From assembly GCF_030269685.1 (NCBI RefSeq), contig NZ_BSTT01000012.1, forward strand, positions 62,001-126,000: a stretch of 64,000 bases of DNA, written 5' to 3'. Each line of letters starts with the position of its first letter. Positions within the stretch are counted from its first letter, which is position 1. The position numbers and the translations under genes were made by a program. Of this stretch, positions 55,735-63,798 are shown piece after piece. The DNA comes from Actinomycetospora sp. NBRC 106378. GTDB lineage: Bacteria; Actinomycetota; Actinomycetes; Mycobacteriales; Pseudonocardiaceae. The notes under the pieces are model-generated. The model made no database searches, was not told the origin of the DNA, and was given only the letters and a program-made list of their open reading frames with translations.

Positions 55735-55839
55735 CGTATCCGGCTCTCTCGCTCCCACGCTAGACGGGCGTAGACGCCTCGATCGACGACAGATCGGGCC
55801 GTATCCGGCTCTCTCGCGGTCACGCTAGACGGACGTAGA
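55735..55839. repeat. Pair of ~40-bp direct repeats
   Basis: CGTATCCGGCTCTCTCGC followed by CACGCTAGACGG and CGTAGA, twice, 65 bp apart. The second copy adds an inverted GAGAGAGC that can pair with its GCTCTCTC. Confidence 0.75.
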
Positions 55840-55848
55840 GAGAGCGAA

Positions 55849-55899
55849 CCGACGATGGCGCTCTGCTCGCGTCCAACGGCAGCAGAGCGCCATCGTCGG
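55849..55899. repeat. Perfect 19-bp inverted repeat
   Basis: CCGACGATGGCGCTCTGCT (55849-55867) and its exact complement (55881-55899), loop 13 nt. It could terminate tetR transcription or be another dispersed palindrome. Confidence 0.8.
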
Positions 55900-55950
55900 G
55901 ACACGGCGTCGTCGAGCCCGCTCCGACGATGCGGCGGACCTGCCACTGGA

Positions 55951-55977
55951 TGACAGCAACGACGCTTTCCTGCCACG
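55951..55977. repeat. Single arm of palindromic repeat family 3
   Basis: GACAGCAACGACGCTTTCCT followed by GCCACG, matching 26 nt of the arm and flank at 46922-46947 in reverse complement. The second arm is missing. Confidence 0.75.
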
Positions 55978-55980
55978 GAG

Positions 55981-56604
55981 CTACGACCCGCGCAGGGCGT
56001 CCAACCCCGGCCAGACGACGGCCATCAGCATGTCGGCGAGCAGGTCGGCGGGCTCGCGGCCGTGGGTCGGGTGGTTCCCGCCGAGCCACCAGTCGGTCAG
56101 CCCCTCGGCGGCGCCGACCAGGATGTGCGCGACCGGCTCCGCGGCCTCGGCCGAACCGCCCAGTTCCGCCGCGAGCAGCTCCGCCGCGCGGCGCACGATG
56201 CCGCGCCGTGCCGCGTCGACCGGGCCGGCGAACTCCCCGCTCGACGCCTGCCGGTAGAGCACGGTCCAACCCTGGCGGTGCGTGGTGACGGCGCCGAAGA
56301 ACGCCCGGAACGACCGCCGGAGCCGGGCGTCGGCGCCCGAGTCGCGGGAGCCTCCGTCGGGAAGGGCGGCCGCGGTCAGCGTGGAGACGAGCCGCTCGGC
56401 CTCGCGGGCCAGGCATGCGGCGAAGAGTTCGTCCTTCGTGCCGCCGTGGGCGTAGACCAGCGGCTTCGACACGCCGGCCCGCGCCGCGATCGCGTCCATC
56501 GACGCGCCGTGCAGGCCCTCCTCGGAGAACACCGCGATCGCCGCGTCCAGCACCTGGCGGCGGCGCACCTCGGGGGCGAGGCGTCGGCGCGTCGAGGAGG
56601 TCAC
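55981..56604 (-). CDS. TetR family regulator
   Basis: 207-residue repressor. The helix-turn-helix is at residues ~32-55 (SMDAIAARAGVSKPLVYAHG), followed by the usual TKDELFAACLAREAERLV and a C-terminal ligand domain (RASSGEFAGPVDAARRGIV-like region, HILVGAAEGLTDWWLGGNHP). The GTG at 56604 follows TACGAT by 6 nt. It is divergent from the SCP2/acyl-CoA dehydrogenase operon with an operator-like site between, so it likely controls that operon and itself, and possibly the distant genes that share the CCGCYGGTAC motif. An acyl-CoA-type ligand is a guess from context. Confidence 0.87.
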   Translation of the reverse strand: MTSSTRRRLAPEVRRRQVLDAAIAVFSEEGLHGASMDAIAARAGVSKPLVYAHGGTKDELFAACLAREAERLVSTLTAAALPDGGSRDSGADARLRRSFRAFFGAVTTHRQGWTVLYRQASSGEFAGPVDAARRGIVRRAAELLAAELGGSAEAAEPVAHILVGAAEGLTDWWLGGNHPTHGREPADLLADMLMAVVWPGLDALRGS

Positions 56605-56610
56605 CCTTGC

Positions 56611-56616
56611 ATCGTA
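56611..56616 (-). promoter_or_regulatory. -10 hexamer of tetR promoter
   Basis: Minus-strand TACGAT, 6 nt upstream of the GTG at 56604, adjacent to the candidate operator. Confidence 0.5.
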
Positions 56617-56617
56617 T

Positions 56618-56662
56618 CTACTACCGCGTAAAGTAGCGAGCGTCAGCGGGACCGCTGGTACC
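56618..56662. promoter_or_regulatory. Candidate TetR operators in the divergent gap
   Basis: CTACT and AGTAG (56618-56622, 56632-56636) flank ACCGCGTAA. GACCGCTGGTACC at 56650-56662 resembles the elements upstream of fadE5 and the diiron gene (CCGCYGGTAC). Confidence 0.5.
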
Positions 56663-56688
56663 TGGAACCTCACGTCGGAGTGGAGATC

Positions 56689-57228
56689 GTGGCCGAGAAG
56701 ATCGACGTCAACGAGCTGGGTCGCAGCGTCGACCTCAAGAAGCTGTCCTCCGAGGACCTCGTGGCGACGCTGCGCGACGCGCTCGCCGAGCCCGAGGGTG
56801 CGAAGACCGTGGACGCGTCGATCTTCGCGCGCCTGGTGAAGGGCGCGAGCAAGGCGCAGCTCGAGGCGATCATGGCCTCCGACGCCCGCCGCCCGGTGAT
56901 CGACGCGATCTTCGGCCGGATGAGCGAGTTCTACTCGTCGAAGGGGGCGAGCTCGAAGCGGCAGGTCGTGCACTGGCACGTCACCGGCGCTCCGGGCGGC
57001 GGCAGCGACGACTACCAGACCGCGATGCAGCACGGCACCTGCACGGTCTCCACCAGCCTCGACGAGGAGCCCCGGACCGAGCTGTTCATGAACGGCACGG
57101 AGTTCCTCAAGGTCGTCACGAACAACGCGAACCCGATCACGCTGTTCATGACCCGCAAGCTCAAGGTCTCGGGCGACGTCGGCTTCGCCACCGCCCTACA
57201 GAAGATGTTCACCATCCCCTCGGCGTAA
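56689..57228 (+). CDS. SCP2 sterol-binding domain protein
   Basis: 179-residue protein. The C-terminal ~110 residues show the SCP2 lipid-binding fold (RQVVHWHVTGAPGGG, MQHGTCTVSTSLDEEPRTEL, VVTNNANPITLFMTRKLKVS, DVGFATALQKMF). The N-terminal part is helical (DLKKLSSEDLVATLRDALAE). SCP2 domains bind fatty acyl chains or sterols and often accompany beta-oxidation enzymes. GTG 56689 has GGAG at 8 nt; GTG 56680 is an alternative. It lies 8 nt before an acyl-CoA dehydrogenase gene, in one operon under the divergent TetR. Confidence 0.82.
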   Translation: MAEKIDVNELGRSVDLKKLSSEDLVATLRDALAEPEGAKTVDASIFARLVKGASKAQLEAIMASDARRPVIDAIFGRMSEFYSSKGASSKRQVVHWHVTGAPGGGSDDYQTAMQHGTCTVSTSLDEEPRTELFMNGTEFLKVVTNNANPITLFMTRKLKVSGDVGFATALQKMFTIPSA

Positions 57229-57236
57229 GGCGCACC

Positions 57237-58448
57237 ATGACTTTCTCGATGGAACTGTCCGAGGAGCACACCGACCTCAGGGACTGGGCGCACGGCTTCG
57301 CCGCCGACGTCATCCGCCCGGCGGCCGAGGAGTGGGACGAGCGCGAGGCCACCCCGTGGCCCGTCCTGCAGGAGGCCGCGAAGATCGAGCTCTACAACTT
57401 CGAGACGCTCGCGTCGTTCTGGGGTGACGAGACCGGCCTGAGCCTGCCGATCGTCAACGAGGAGCTCTTCTGGGGCGACGGCGGCATCGGCATGGCGATC
57501 TTCGGCACCACCCTGGCCGTCGCCGGCATCTTCTCCTCGGGCACGCCCGAGCAGATGGTCGAGTGGATCCCGCAGTGCTACGGCGACGTCGACGACGTCA
57601 AGGTCGCCGCCTTCTGCTCCTCGGAGCCGGAGTCGGGCTCCGACGTCGGCGCGATGCGGACCAAGGCCGTGTACGACGAGGCCAAGGACCAGTGGACGAT
57701 CTCCGGCGCCAAGGCGTGGGCCACGAACGGCGGGATCGCGAACATCCACGTCGTCCAGGCCGTCGTCGACCCGACGCTGGGCACCCGCGGCCAGGCCGGC
57801 TTCATCATCCCGCCGAACACGCCGGGCCTGGAGTCGACCCGCAAGATCAAGAAGATGGGGCTGCGCGCCTCGCACACGGCCGACGTCTTCCTCGACGACG
57901 TCGTCGTGCCCGGCTCCTGCCTGCTCGGCGGCAAGGACAAGCTCGACGAGCGCCTCGCCAAGGCCCGTGAGGGGCAGAAGTCCAAGGGCTCGGCCGCGAT
58001 GCAGACCTTCGAGCTCTCCCGCCCGACGGTGGGGTCGCAGGCCATCGGCATCGCCCGCGCGGCCTACGAGTACGCGCTGGAGTACGCGAAGGGCCGGCAG
58101 ACGTTCGGTCGCCCGATCATCGACAACCAGTCGATCGCGTTCACCCTCGCCGACATGAAGACCGAGATCGACGCCGCCCGCCTGCTCGTGTGGCGCGCGG
58201 CGTGGATGGGCCGCAACGGCGTGCCGTTCGAGGCGGGCGAGGGCTCCATGTCCAAGCTCAAGGCCGGCCGCGTCGCGGTCTGGGCCACCGAGCGGGCCAT
58301 CCAGGTCCTCGGCGGCGCGGGCTACTCCCGCGAGCACCCGGTCGAGCGCATGCACCGCGACTCGAAGATCTACGACATCTTCGAGGGCACCGAACAGATC
58401 CAGCAGCTCGTCATCGCCCGCTCCATCTCCGGGCGCCACATCGCCTGA
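57237..58448 (+). CDS. Acyl-CoA dehydrogenase
   Basis: 403-residue flavoprotein oxidising an acyl-CoA to the trans-2-enoyl-CoA. Family signatures are AAFCSSEPESGSDVGAMRTK (FAD/substrate loop), KIKKMGLRASHTADVFLDDV, and the C-terminal QVLGGAGYSREHPVERMHRD and YDIFEGTEQIQQL that carries the usual catalytic Glu (E383 or E386). The ATG at 57237 is 8 nt after the SCP2 gene, so they are cotranscribed. Substrate chain length cannot be predicted. A strong hairpin follows the stop, then the integrated element. Confidence 0.94.
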   Translation: MTFSMELSEEHTDLRDWAHGFAADVIRPAAEEWDEREATPWPVLQEAAKIELYNFETLASFWGDETGLSLPIVNEELFWGDGGIGMAIFGTTLAVAGIFSSGTPEQMVEWIPQCYGDVDDVKVAAFCSSEPESGSDVGAMRTKAVYDEAKDQWTISGAKAWATNGGIANIHVVQAVVDPTLGTRGQAGFIIPPNTPGLESTRKIKKMGLRASHTADVFLDDVVVPGSCLLGGKDKLDERLAKAREGQKSKGSAAMQTFELSRPTVGSQAIGIARAAYEYALEYAKGRQTFGRPIIDNQSIAFTLADMKTEIDAARLLVWRAAWMGRNGVPFEAGEGSMSKLKAGRVAVWATERAIQVLGGAGYSREHPVERMHRDSKIYDIFEGTEQIQQLVIARSISGRHIA

Positions 58449-58464
58449 CGCTCCCCAGCCGCAT

Positions 58465-58503
58465 CGGCGCCGGTCACGAGGGCTGCTCTCGTGGCCGGCG
58501 CCG
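58465..58503 (+). terminator. Terminator of the SCP2/acyl-CoA dehydrogenase operon
   Basis: 16-bp stem (58465-58480, 58488-58503; one mismatch) with a 7-nt loop followed by TTGTGTGT. Confidence 0.7.
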
Positions 58504-58561
58504 TTGTGTGTCCAGGCCGGACGTAGTCCCTGGCGTGCGGTCGTCGTCAGCGTGCTCATGA
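58504..58561. other. Probable left attachment region of the AICE
   Basis: 58 bp between the last chromosomal terminator and the integrase stop. No tRNA 3' end is recognisable, so the att core is not identified. The other end of the element is outside the window. Confidence 0.35.
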
Positions 58562-59791
58562 TCAGGCCGTCCTCAGGCCGTCGGAGGTATCAACGCCCGC
58601 CCTGAGCACGGCGTCCACGGCCTGGCGGGCGCGAGCGTGGCTCGACGGCACGAGGTGGGTGTAGGTCCGGAGCGTGAAGCCGGGGTCGGTGTGGCCGAGG
58701 TACTCGGCGACCTCCTTGATGGAGACGCCGCCGGCCAGGAGCGTCGAGGCGTAGAAGTGCCGCAGGGCGTGCATGCCGTCGGTCCGCGGTTCGTAGGCGA
58801 GCCCGGCGGTCCGGAACGCCCCACGCCACTTCACCTTGTTGAAGTGATCGCCCGAGTGGGGCGCGCCCCGCTCGTTGGACAGCAGCAGCTCGACCTCGAC
58901 GGTGCGCCCTCCCGGCTCCAGCCACGGCAGCCGGACGCGCACCGAGGGGAACGACCGACGATGCGCGGCCACGGCGCCGCGGACCTCGTCGGGCAGTGGG
59001 ACGGTCCGGGACTTGCCGCCCTTGGGTGGGGCGAAGACCAGCTGCCCGCGGATGATCCGCAGTTGCCGAACGACGTGGACCACCGCTTCTGTGGTGTCGA
59101 GGTCATCAGGTGACAGTCCGAGTACCTCGCCCTGACGCAGGCCGAGCCCGGCCCCGACGTCGACCGCGAGACGCCACCGCTCGGCCAGCCCTTCCCGCAC
59201 GGCGCGGACTCGTTCCACCGACCACGGCACGACGCGACGGCTGGATCTCCGGGGCTTCTTGATGCTCCGTGCCTGACAAGGATTGTCACGAATGAGCTTG
59301 TCCTCGACGGCGGCGTTCATGATCGAGGAGAGCGTGTCGAAGAGCACCGCCCGATACGTCCCGTCGAGCCGTTGCTCCTCCAGCCTCGCGAGCCAGTCGC
59401 GCACGCGGGCCGGCCCGATCGCATCGACCGGTCGCCGGTCGAAGAACGGGTAGAGCTGGCTTCGCAGTCGGCTCTCGATCGACTGGCGGGAGGACGCGTC
59501 GCTGGACTGGCCCTTGACCCAGCTCTCGGCGTACTCGCGGAACGGCATCTTGCCGGCGTTGGGGTCGAGGTAGGTCCCCGCGCGGACACCGGACTCCATC
59601 TCCCCGAGGAAGTCCTCCGCGGCCTTCTTGCGTCGATCGGGGAACGACTTGGACCGCTCGCGGCCCTCGGGGTCGACGTAGCGCACCTTGTAGCGAAGCC
59701 CGGTGCCGTGCAGGTCGGTGCGCTCCCGCCGTGTCTCGCCGGTGAACTCGTCCCGCACGGTGCGGAACCAGCGGTCTTGTACGTGGCCCAT
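58562..59791 (-). CDS. int: Tyrosine recombinase integrase of the AICE
   Basis: 409-residue phage-type integrase. Catalytic residues are readable: R219 in LGLRQGEVLGL, H341-x-x-R344 in MHALRHFYAS, H367 in LGHTDPGF and the nucleophile Y377 in TYTHL. An N-terminal Arm/SAM-like region precedes (MPFREYAESWVKGQ, YRAVLFDTLSSIMNAAV). The ATG at 59791 lies 6 nt after the excisionase gene, so int is the last gene of the element's operon and its stop faces the chromosome. This is the usual int-xis-rep order of pSAM2-type elements. Confidence 0.95.
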   Translation of the reverse strand: MGHVQDRWFRTVRDEFTGETRRERTDLHGTGLRYKVRYVDPEGRERSKSFPDRRKKAAEDFLGEMESGVRAGTYLDPNAGKMPFREYAESWVKGQSSDASSRQSIESRLRSQLYPFFDRRPVDAIGPARVRDWLARLEEQRLDGTYRAVLFDTLSSIMNAAVEDKLIRDNPCQARSIKKPRRSSRRVVPWSVERVRAVREGLAERWRLAVDVGAGLGLRQGEVLGLSPDDLDTTEAVVHVVRQLRIIRGQLVFAPPKGGKSRTVPLPDEVRGAVAAHRRSFPSVRVRLPWLEPGGRTVEVELLLSNERGAPHSGDHFNKVKWRGAFRTAGLAYEPRTDGMHALRHFYASTLLAGGVSIKEVAEYLGHTDPGFTLRTYTHLVPSSHARARQAVDAVLRAGVDTSDGLRTA

Positions 59792-59797
59792 GGGTGA

Positions 59798-59986
59798 TCA
59801 CGCCGCTTCCGGCTGCGTCGCCCATGCCCGGACCTGATCAGGCGCGTACCGGAGGTGACGACCGATCTTCCGGACGGGAGGACCCTCGCCGCGCCACTTC
59901 CACTGGTAGAGCGTCTTGACCGGGATGCCGAGGTACGCCGAGACGTCGTCGACCGACCAGAGACCCTCCGTCGGTGTGGTCGTCAT
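59798..59986 (-). CDS. xis: Excisionase-like MerR-type helix-turn-helix protein
   Basis: 62-residue DNA-binding protein of the AlpA/BldC-like class. The winged helix-turn-helix is clear: GLWSVDDVSAYLGIPVKTLY, then QWKWRGEGPPVRKIGRHLRY. In AICEs this gene directs excision with the integrase. The ATG at 59986 overlaps the TGA of the rep gene (ATGA); a longer reading from 60055 lies inside rep and was rejected. Confidence 0.9.
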   Translation of the reverse strand: MTTTPTEGLWSVDDVSAYLGIPVKTLYQWKWRGEGPPVRKIGRHLRYAPDQVRAWATQPEAA

Positions 59987-61668
59987 GCCGCCGCCCCCTG
60001 CTCGTGAGTTGCCGAGCTGACGTCGTCCTTGGCCTGGTCGTATTGCTGGCGCCATCGGCGGCGTTGGGCGATGGAGCGCAGTAGCAGCTCCAGGCGGTCG
60101 GGTTGGTCGGGGTCACGGGGCCCGATGAGCTGCCAGGTGTAGCGCTCAGGGTCCGCGTCGTCGGTGTCGTGTTCGGGCTTGGCGCCGACGGCACCGAGGA
60201 CGCGCAGGACGTGAGTACGTCGTTCGCCGCGGTGTTCGGTGAGGGTCTTGCCGGACCAGCGGCGAGAGACCAGGCAGCGGCGGCCGCCGTAGCCCAGGTG
60301 TTCGGCCTTGTGGGCCTTGGCCTTGCACATGCCCGGGGCGAGCCCAGCCGTGGCACCCTTCGGCGTGATCCCGTAGAGCAGCCAGTTCGCGCAGCTCTCG
60401 GAACACGGCTCGTGCCGGAGGGCCTCGACAAGCCGGTCCATGTGCAGCTGAGCGGCAGGGGTGTCAGGGGTGTGGCACTCGGCGACGCCCTTGGTCAGGT
60501 ACTTCGTCAGGTACCCGAGGGCCCGGTCGGCTTCGCCGGTCTCGCCGAGGACGCCTTGGATGTCGACCTGCGGGCCGAACCCGAGCACATGGGCGGGGAC
60601 GGCGTCGTCGCCGCTGGTGTGCGCGTCGAGGGCCTGCTCCCAGATCGGGAGCCGGGCACCGGTGTCGGGGTCGACGTAGCAGGGGACGTCGCGGGTCTCG
60701 TCCCAGACCGGCGGGTTCTCCACCGTGTAGATCGGCTGGTCGGCGGGGGGCCACCAGACCTGGTGGTAGGTGGCGGCGGCGACCTCGCGGATCAACTTGC
60801 GGGGCAGAGTGCCGCGAATGGCGGCGTGGAGATGTGGTGCTCCGCGGCGTTGGGGTTCGACTGCGGCGAAGTACTGCACGTTCCACCCGGCGGCGCGGCG
60901 CAGGTTCTGCCAGAACCGGTCGACCAGTTTGCCGAAGTGCAGCGCGTCCCGGGCCGCGCGGCGGTAGTCGTACCGATCGGGGTCGCGCGGAGCGCCGTCA
61001 GAGCGGACCGGCCCGTAGGAGGGCAGCGTGAGGGTGACGAAGGTGGACGGCCGGTAGGTCCGCCCGTTCGGAGCCTCGAACACCCTCCCGGTGGTCTGGG
61101 CCCGGACCTTGTGCCGCGGGAGGTCGGGGGCGTCCTGACGCCGCCGGGTGCTGCGGGTCCGCCGCTTCGCCGCCTCCTCACCGTCTTCGCCCGATGTGCG
61201 TGGGGCGGTGAGGGTGCCGCGGATGCCTTCGGCGCGGAGCAGGGCGTCGGCTTGGTCGATGGCGTGCTCGAGGTCGTGGGCGCGGTCGGTGTCGCCCGCC
61301 TCGAGCGCGGCGGCGTGCTCGTCCTCGAGGTCGGCGCGTTGGCCGAGCAGGGCGCGTTGCCGCATGGTGGGTTCGGCGGTGGTGATGGTGGGTTCTTCGG
61401 TGAGGTGCCAGCCTTCGCGGGCTTGGTGCATCCGCAACCGCCGGGCCCGACCCGCGCAGGGCCCGCACACCGCCGCCCGGGTGGCTCCGCACGGGATCGG
61501 GACCACGGTGGCCTGCCCGGTGGTGGTGTCGATGCGCCGGACCGCGAGGGGCCGGGTGCAGGCGCCGACTTCTTCGGCGTGCGCGACGGCGAGTTCCCGG
61601 GCGAGTGGGGCGGCGATCTTCCCGACCGGCACCGGCCCTGGCTCCGGGACCGTCTCGGGGGCGGTCAT
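59983..61668 (-). CDS. Rolling-circle replication initiator, RepSA-like
   Basis: 561-residue initiator of the pSAM2 RepSA type that nicks a double-strand origin after excision. Motifs in order: TFVTLTLPSYGPV, the metal-binding HUH-type H279-L-H281 in GAPHLHAAIRG, and Y386/Y390 in YLTKYLTKG. Cys-rich stretches are present: an N-terminal one ([27 protein letters not shown]) and a later one (CSESCANW, GRRCLVSRRWSGKTL). The ATG at 61668 overlaps the TGA of traSA (ATGA). The double-strand origin was not located. Confidence 0.92.
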   Translation of the reverse strand: MTAPETVPEPGPVPVGKIAAPLARELAVAHAEEVGACTRPLAVRRIDTTTGQATVVPIPCGATRAAVCGPCAGRARRLRMHQAREGWHLTEEPTITTAEPTMRQRALLGQRADLEDEHAAALEAGDTDRAHDLEHAIDQADALLRAEGIRGTLTAPRTSGEDGEEAAKRRTRSTRRRQDAPDLPRHKVRAQTTGRVFEAPNGRTYRPSTFVTLTLPSYGPVRSDGAPRDPDRYDYRRAARDALHFGKLVDRFWQNLRRAAGWNVQYFAAVEPQRRGAPHLHAAIRGTLPRKLIREVAAATYHQVWWPPADQPIYTVENPPVWDETRDVPCYVDPDTGARLPIWEQALDAHTSGDDAVPAHVLGFGPQVDIQGVLGETGEADRALGYLTKYLTKGVAECHTPDTPAAQLHMDRLVEALRHEPCSESCANWLLYGITPKGATAGLAPGMCKAKAHKAEHLGYGGRRCLVSRRWSGKTLTEHRGERRTHVLRVLGAVGAKPEHDTDDADPERYTWQLIGPRDPDQPDRLELLLRSIAQRRRWRQQYDQAKDDVSSATHEQGAAA

Positions 61669-63215
61669 CGGCGGGCCTTGCTGCGCGGCCGAGGCGCTGG
61701 GGCGTCCTGCGGTTGGTCGGCTGGCTGGTCGTCGAGGATTTCGCCGTCGATGACGTCGGGCACGAGTCGTGAGGGGGTGGGGTAGGTCTCCGCGAGCCAG
61801 GCGAGTTGGTCGTCGTCGACGAATCCGGCCCGGACCTTGGTGACGGTCGGGGCGCCGTCCTCGATGACGTAGCCGATCCCCGGCGCGGTCAGCGGGATGC
61901 GATCCGCGGTGGCGCCGCGGTCGCGGGCCCCGTCGCCGAGGACCATCCCGACTTCGGTCTTCTCGGACAGCCTGAGGGCGATGCGGGTGGTGAACAGGTT
62001 CCGCAGTTCCAGGACCTCCTTGCGGGGGTCCTGTACGCACCCGACAACAGAGACACCGGGGGCGCGCCCCTTGGTCAGCAGTCGGCCCAGGGCAAGTTTG
62101 GCGCGGTCGCGGAGCTGCCGGTCCCCGAGGTAGGCGGTCAGCGAGGCGATCTCGTCGACCACCACGAGGTAGAACGGCTCAGCGATCGTCGGGACATGCT
62201 GTCGGGCGACGCCGCGGAGTTCCTTGGCGCGGGCTTGGACGAGGTCGGCGGCCAGTTCGAGGGCCTCGACCATCTCGGCGTCCGTTTCGCAGGCGAGGTG
62301 CCAGAACAGGCCGGGGTAGAGCCCGAACTCCATGCCGCCCTTGGGGTCGATCCCGATCACCCGCACCGACCCCGCGGCGATGGCCGGGGCGAGCTGGGTG
62401 AACAAGGCGGCCACCACGGTCGACTTCCCCGCCCCCGTCGCACCCGCGATGAGCAGGTGGCGGCCGAGCAGTTGCAGCAGCCACGGGCCGCCGTCTTCGC
62501 GTTGTCCGAGCTCCAGGGCGGTGAGGTCGACGTCGTCGGGGGTGCGGGGTGGGGCGACGCCGTCGAGCAGGGTGTCGGCGGCGATCACCCGCAGCAGACA
62601 CCATCCCCGCCGCGTTGGGTGAGGCAGGACGCGGACCTCCAGGGCGCGGAACTCCGAGCGCAGCGCATCAGTGCGTTCGGCGATGTCGTCGGCGGTCACG
62701 CCGGGGCAGAGCTGGACGTGCAGGACGTCGGCGTAGCGGCCGAGCTGGACCCACCACAGCCGCGGGACGCGGACGGTGTGGTGGGCGTCGCGGGCGGCGA
62801 GCCCACAGGAGGCGAGCAGGTCCGACCAGGTGAAGCGGTAGCGGATGCGGCGGGCGAACCGGTCAGCGCGGGACTCGACGTACCGGTCGAACGAGTCCGG
62901 CCACATCCACCGCCAACCGGCCCCGCCCGCCACGAGGACCGCGGCCAGCGCGAAGCCGGCCATCCGGCTCTCGACGTTCCACAGCGCCAGCACGACGGCG
63001 ACGGCGGCGCCGACGAGGGGGACGTAGGCCAAGAACCACACGGCCATCGCCGCTGCCCACACCGTCAGGGCGACCAGGCGGGCGGTAGCAACCAGAGCGG
63101 AGCGCCGCAGGCGGGCTCCGAGGGTGGTGGACCGTTCGATGCGGGTGGGTTGGACGTCGGCGCGGCGCCGGACGGTGGTGCCGCGCAGCGCGGAGGTATC
63201 GAAGAGCGGGGGCAT
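61665..63215 (-). CDS. FtsK/SpoIIIE-like DNA translocase TraSA
   Basis: 516-residue conjugative transfer ATPase that moves double-stranded DNA between mycelial cells, as in pSAM2. Two or more membrane helices lie at residues ~40-100 (AAMAVWFLAYVPLVGAAVAV, GFALAAVLVAGGAGW). Walker A is GATGAGKST at 258-266 (K264) and Walker B is LVVVDEIASL with D354-E355. LLTKGRAPGVSVVGCVQDPR is typical of the family. The ATG at 63215 overlaps the small Cys protein's stop (TGATG), and its own stop overlaps rep. Confidence 0.93.
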   Translation of the reverse strand: MPPLFDTSALRGTTVRRRADVQPTRIERSTTLGARLRRSALVATARLVALTVWAAAMAVWFLAYVPLVGAAVAVVLALWNVESRMAGFALAAVLVAGGAGWRWMWPDSFDRYVESRADRFARRIRYRFTWSDLLASCGLAARDAHHTVRVPRLWWVQLGRYADVLHVQLCPGVTADDIAERTDALRSEFRALEVRVLPHPTRRGWCLLRVIAADTLLDGVAPPRTPDDVDLTALELGQREDGGPWLLQLLGRHLLIAGATGAGKSTVVAALFTQLAPAIAAGSVRVIGIDPKGGMEFGLYPGLFWHLACETDAEMVEALELAADLVQARAKELRGVARQHVPTIAEPFYLVVVDEIASLTAYLGDRQLRDRAKLALGRLLTKGRAPGVSVVGCVQDPRKEVLELRNLFTTRIALRLSEKTEVGMVLGDGARDRGATADRIPLTAPGIGYVIEDGAPTVTKVRAGFVDDDQLAWLAETYPTPSRLVPDVIDGEILDDQPADQPQDAPAPRPRSKARR

Positions 63216-63391
63216 CAGGAGGCCTTCCGGGAACGCCTACGCGACGACGGCCGGCGTAGGGCGGTGAGGGGGAAGAGGGGCTGTTGGTCGAGGTGGCCGG
63301 CACACCGGCGGCGGTCTCGGCGGGGCCGGTCATCTGTGAGGCGGGCGCGACAGACCTCACAGCGCGCAGCGACCTGCTCCGCGGCGCTCAC
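63215..63391 (-). CDS. Small zinc-ribbon-like protein of the AICE
   Basis: 58-residue basic product. C-x2-C (CEVC) and C-x2-H (CAGH) separated by 18 residues suggest a single zinc site; the rest is Arg-rich. The GTG at 63391 overlaps the whiB stop (GTGA) and the TGA overlaps the traSA ATG, so it is translated within the coupled chain. I do not recognise a named family; a DNA-binding or accessory role is possible. Confidence 0.65.
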   Translation of the reverse strand: MSAAEQVAARCEVCRARLTDDRPRRDRRRCAGHLDQQPLFPLTALRRPSSRRRSRKAS

Positions 63392-63798
63392 GCCACCGCC
63401 CCCGACGACTCGGCCACTTCGGCGAGGGCGTCGTGGCGGCGGGCGTGCTCGCGCAACTGGACATACAGCCGGCCCCGCTCGGTGGCCGAGAGGCCGCCGA
63501 ACACGCCGTAACGCGCCGAGGCGGACTCGCGGGTCATCGCCTCCGCCAGGCACGCCGCCCGCACCGGACACCCGGCGCAGACCTGCTTGGCCTGCTCGAC
63601 CTGAGCAGCGCCGAGAGGTCCGGTCTCGGTGGGCGGGAAGAACAAGGTCTCGTCCATCCCCGAGCAGGCGGCGTCGGCGTGCCAGTCGGGGACTGAGCCG
63701 CCGTCGAAGACCAGCTCGCGGACCAGGGCCCGCAGCCGCTCCCGAGTCATCCGCCGCACCGCGCGGGCCGGGCGGGTCGTCGGATCGGTGGTGCTCAT
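63388..63798 (-). CDS. WhiB-family iron-sulfur regulator carried by the AICE
   Basis: 136-residue WhiB-like protein. The four [4Fe-4S] ligands are C45, C74, C77 and C83 (DAACSGMDE, VCAGCPVRAACL), and the G-V/F-G-G turn is GVFGGLSATER near residue 100. An N-terminal helix (TRERLRALVRELVFDG) precedes the domain and is longer than usual. The ATG at 63798 overlaps the upstream gene's TGA (ATGA). WhiB proteins act as transcription factors with the primary sigma factor, so this may time excision/transfer, but that is inference. Confidence 0.93.
   Translation of the reverse strand: MSTTDPTTRPARAVRRMTRERLRALVRELVFDGGSVPDWHADAACSGMDETLFFPPTETGPLGAAQVEQAKQVCAGCPVRAACLAEAMTRESASARYGVFGGLSATERGRLYVQLREHARRHDALAEVAESSGAVA

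Larger units (their letters stand above)
55635..55980. other. Hairpin- and repeat-rich gap
   Basis: No gene seen. In order: a family-2 palindrome (55657-55709), two direct repeats (55735-55774, 55800-55839), a perfect 19-bp hairpin (55849-55899) and a single arm of family 3 (55951-55977) that ends just before the TetR stop. Confidence 0.7.

Noticed and set aside
55735-55839. Direct repeats as a possible CRISPR
   Set aside because: Only two copies, arms contain imperfect matches, spacer is 25 bp between 40-bp units, and no cas gene is near.
58448-58562. tRNA gene as the attachment site of the AICE
   Set aside because: No T-arm, anticodon arm or CCA-proximal acceptor stem can be drawn in this interval.
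59987-60055. Longer start for the excisionase
   Set aside because: It would overlap the rep gene by 73 nt without a ribosome site; the ATGA overlap at 59983-59986 is the better start.
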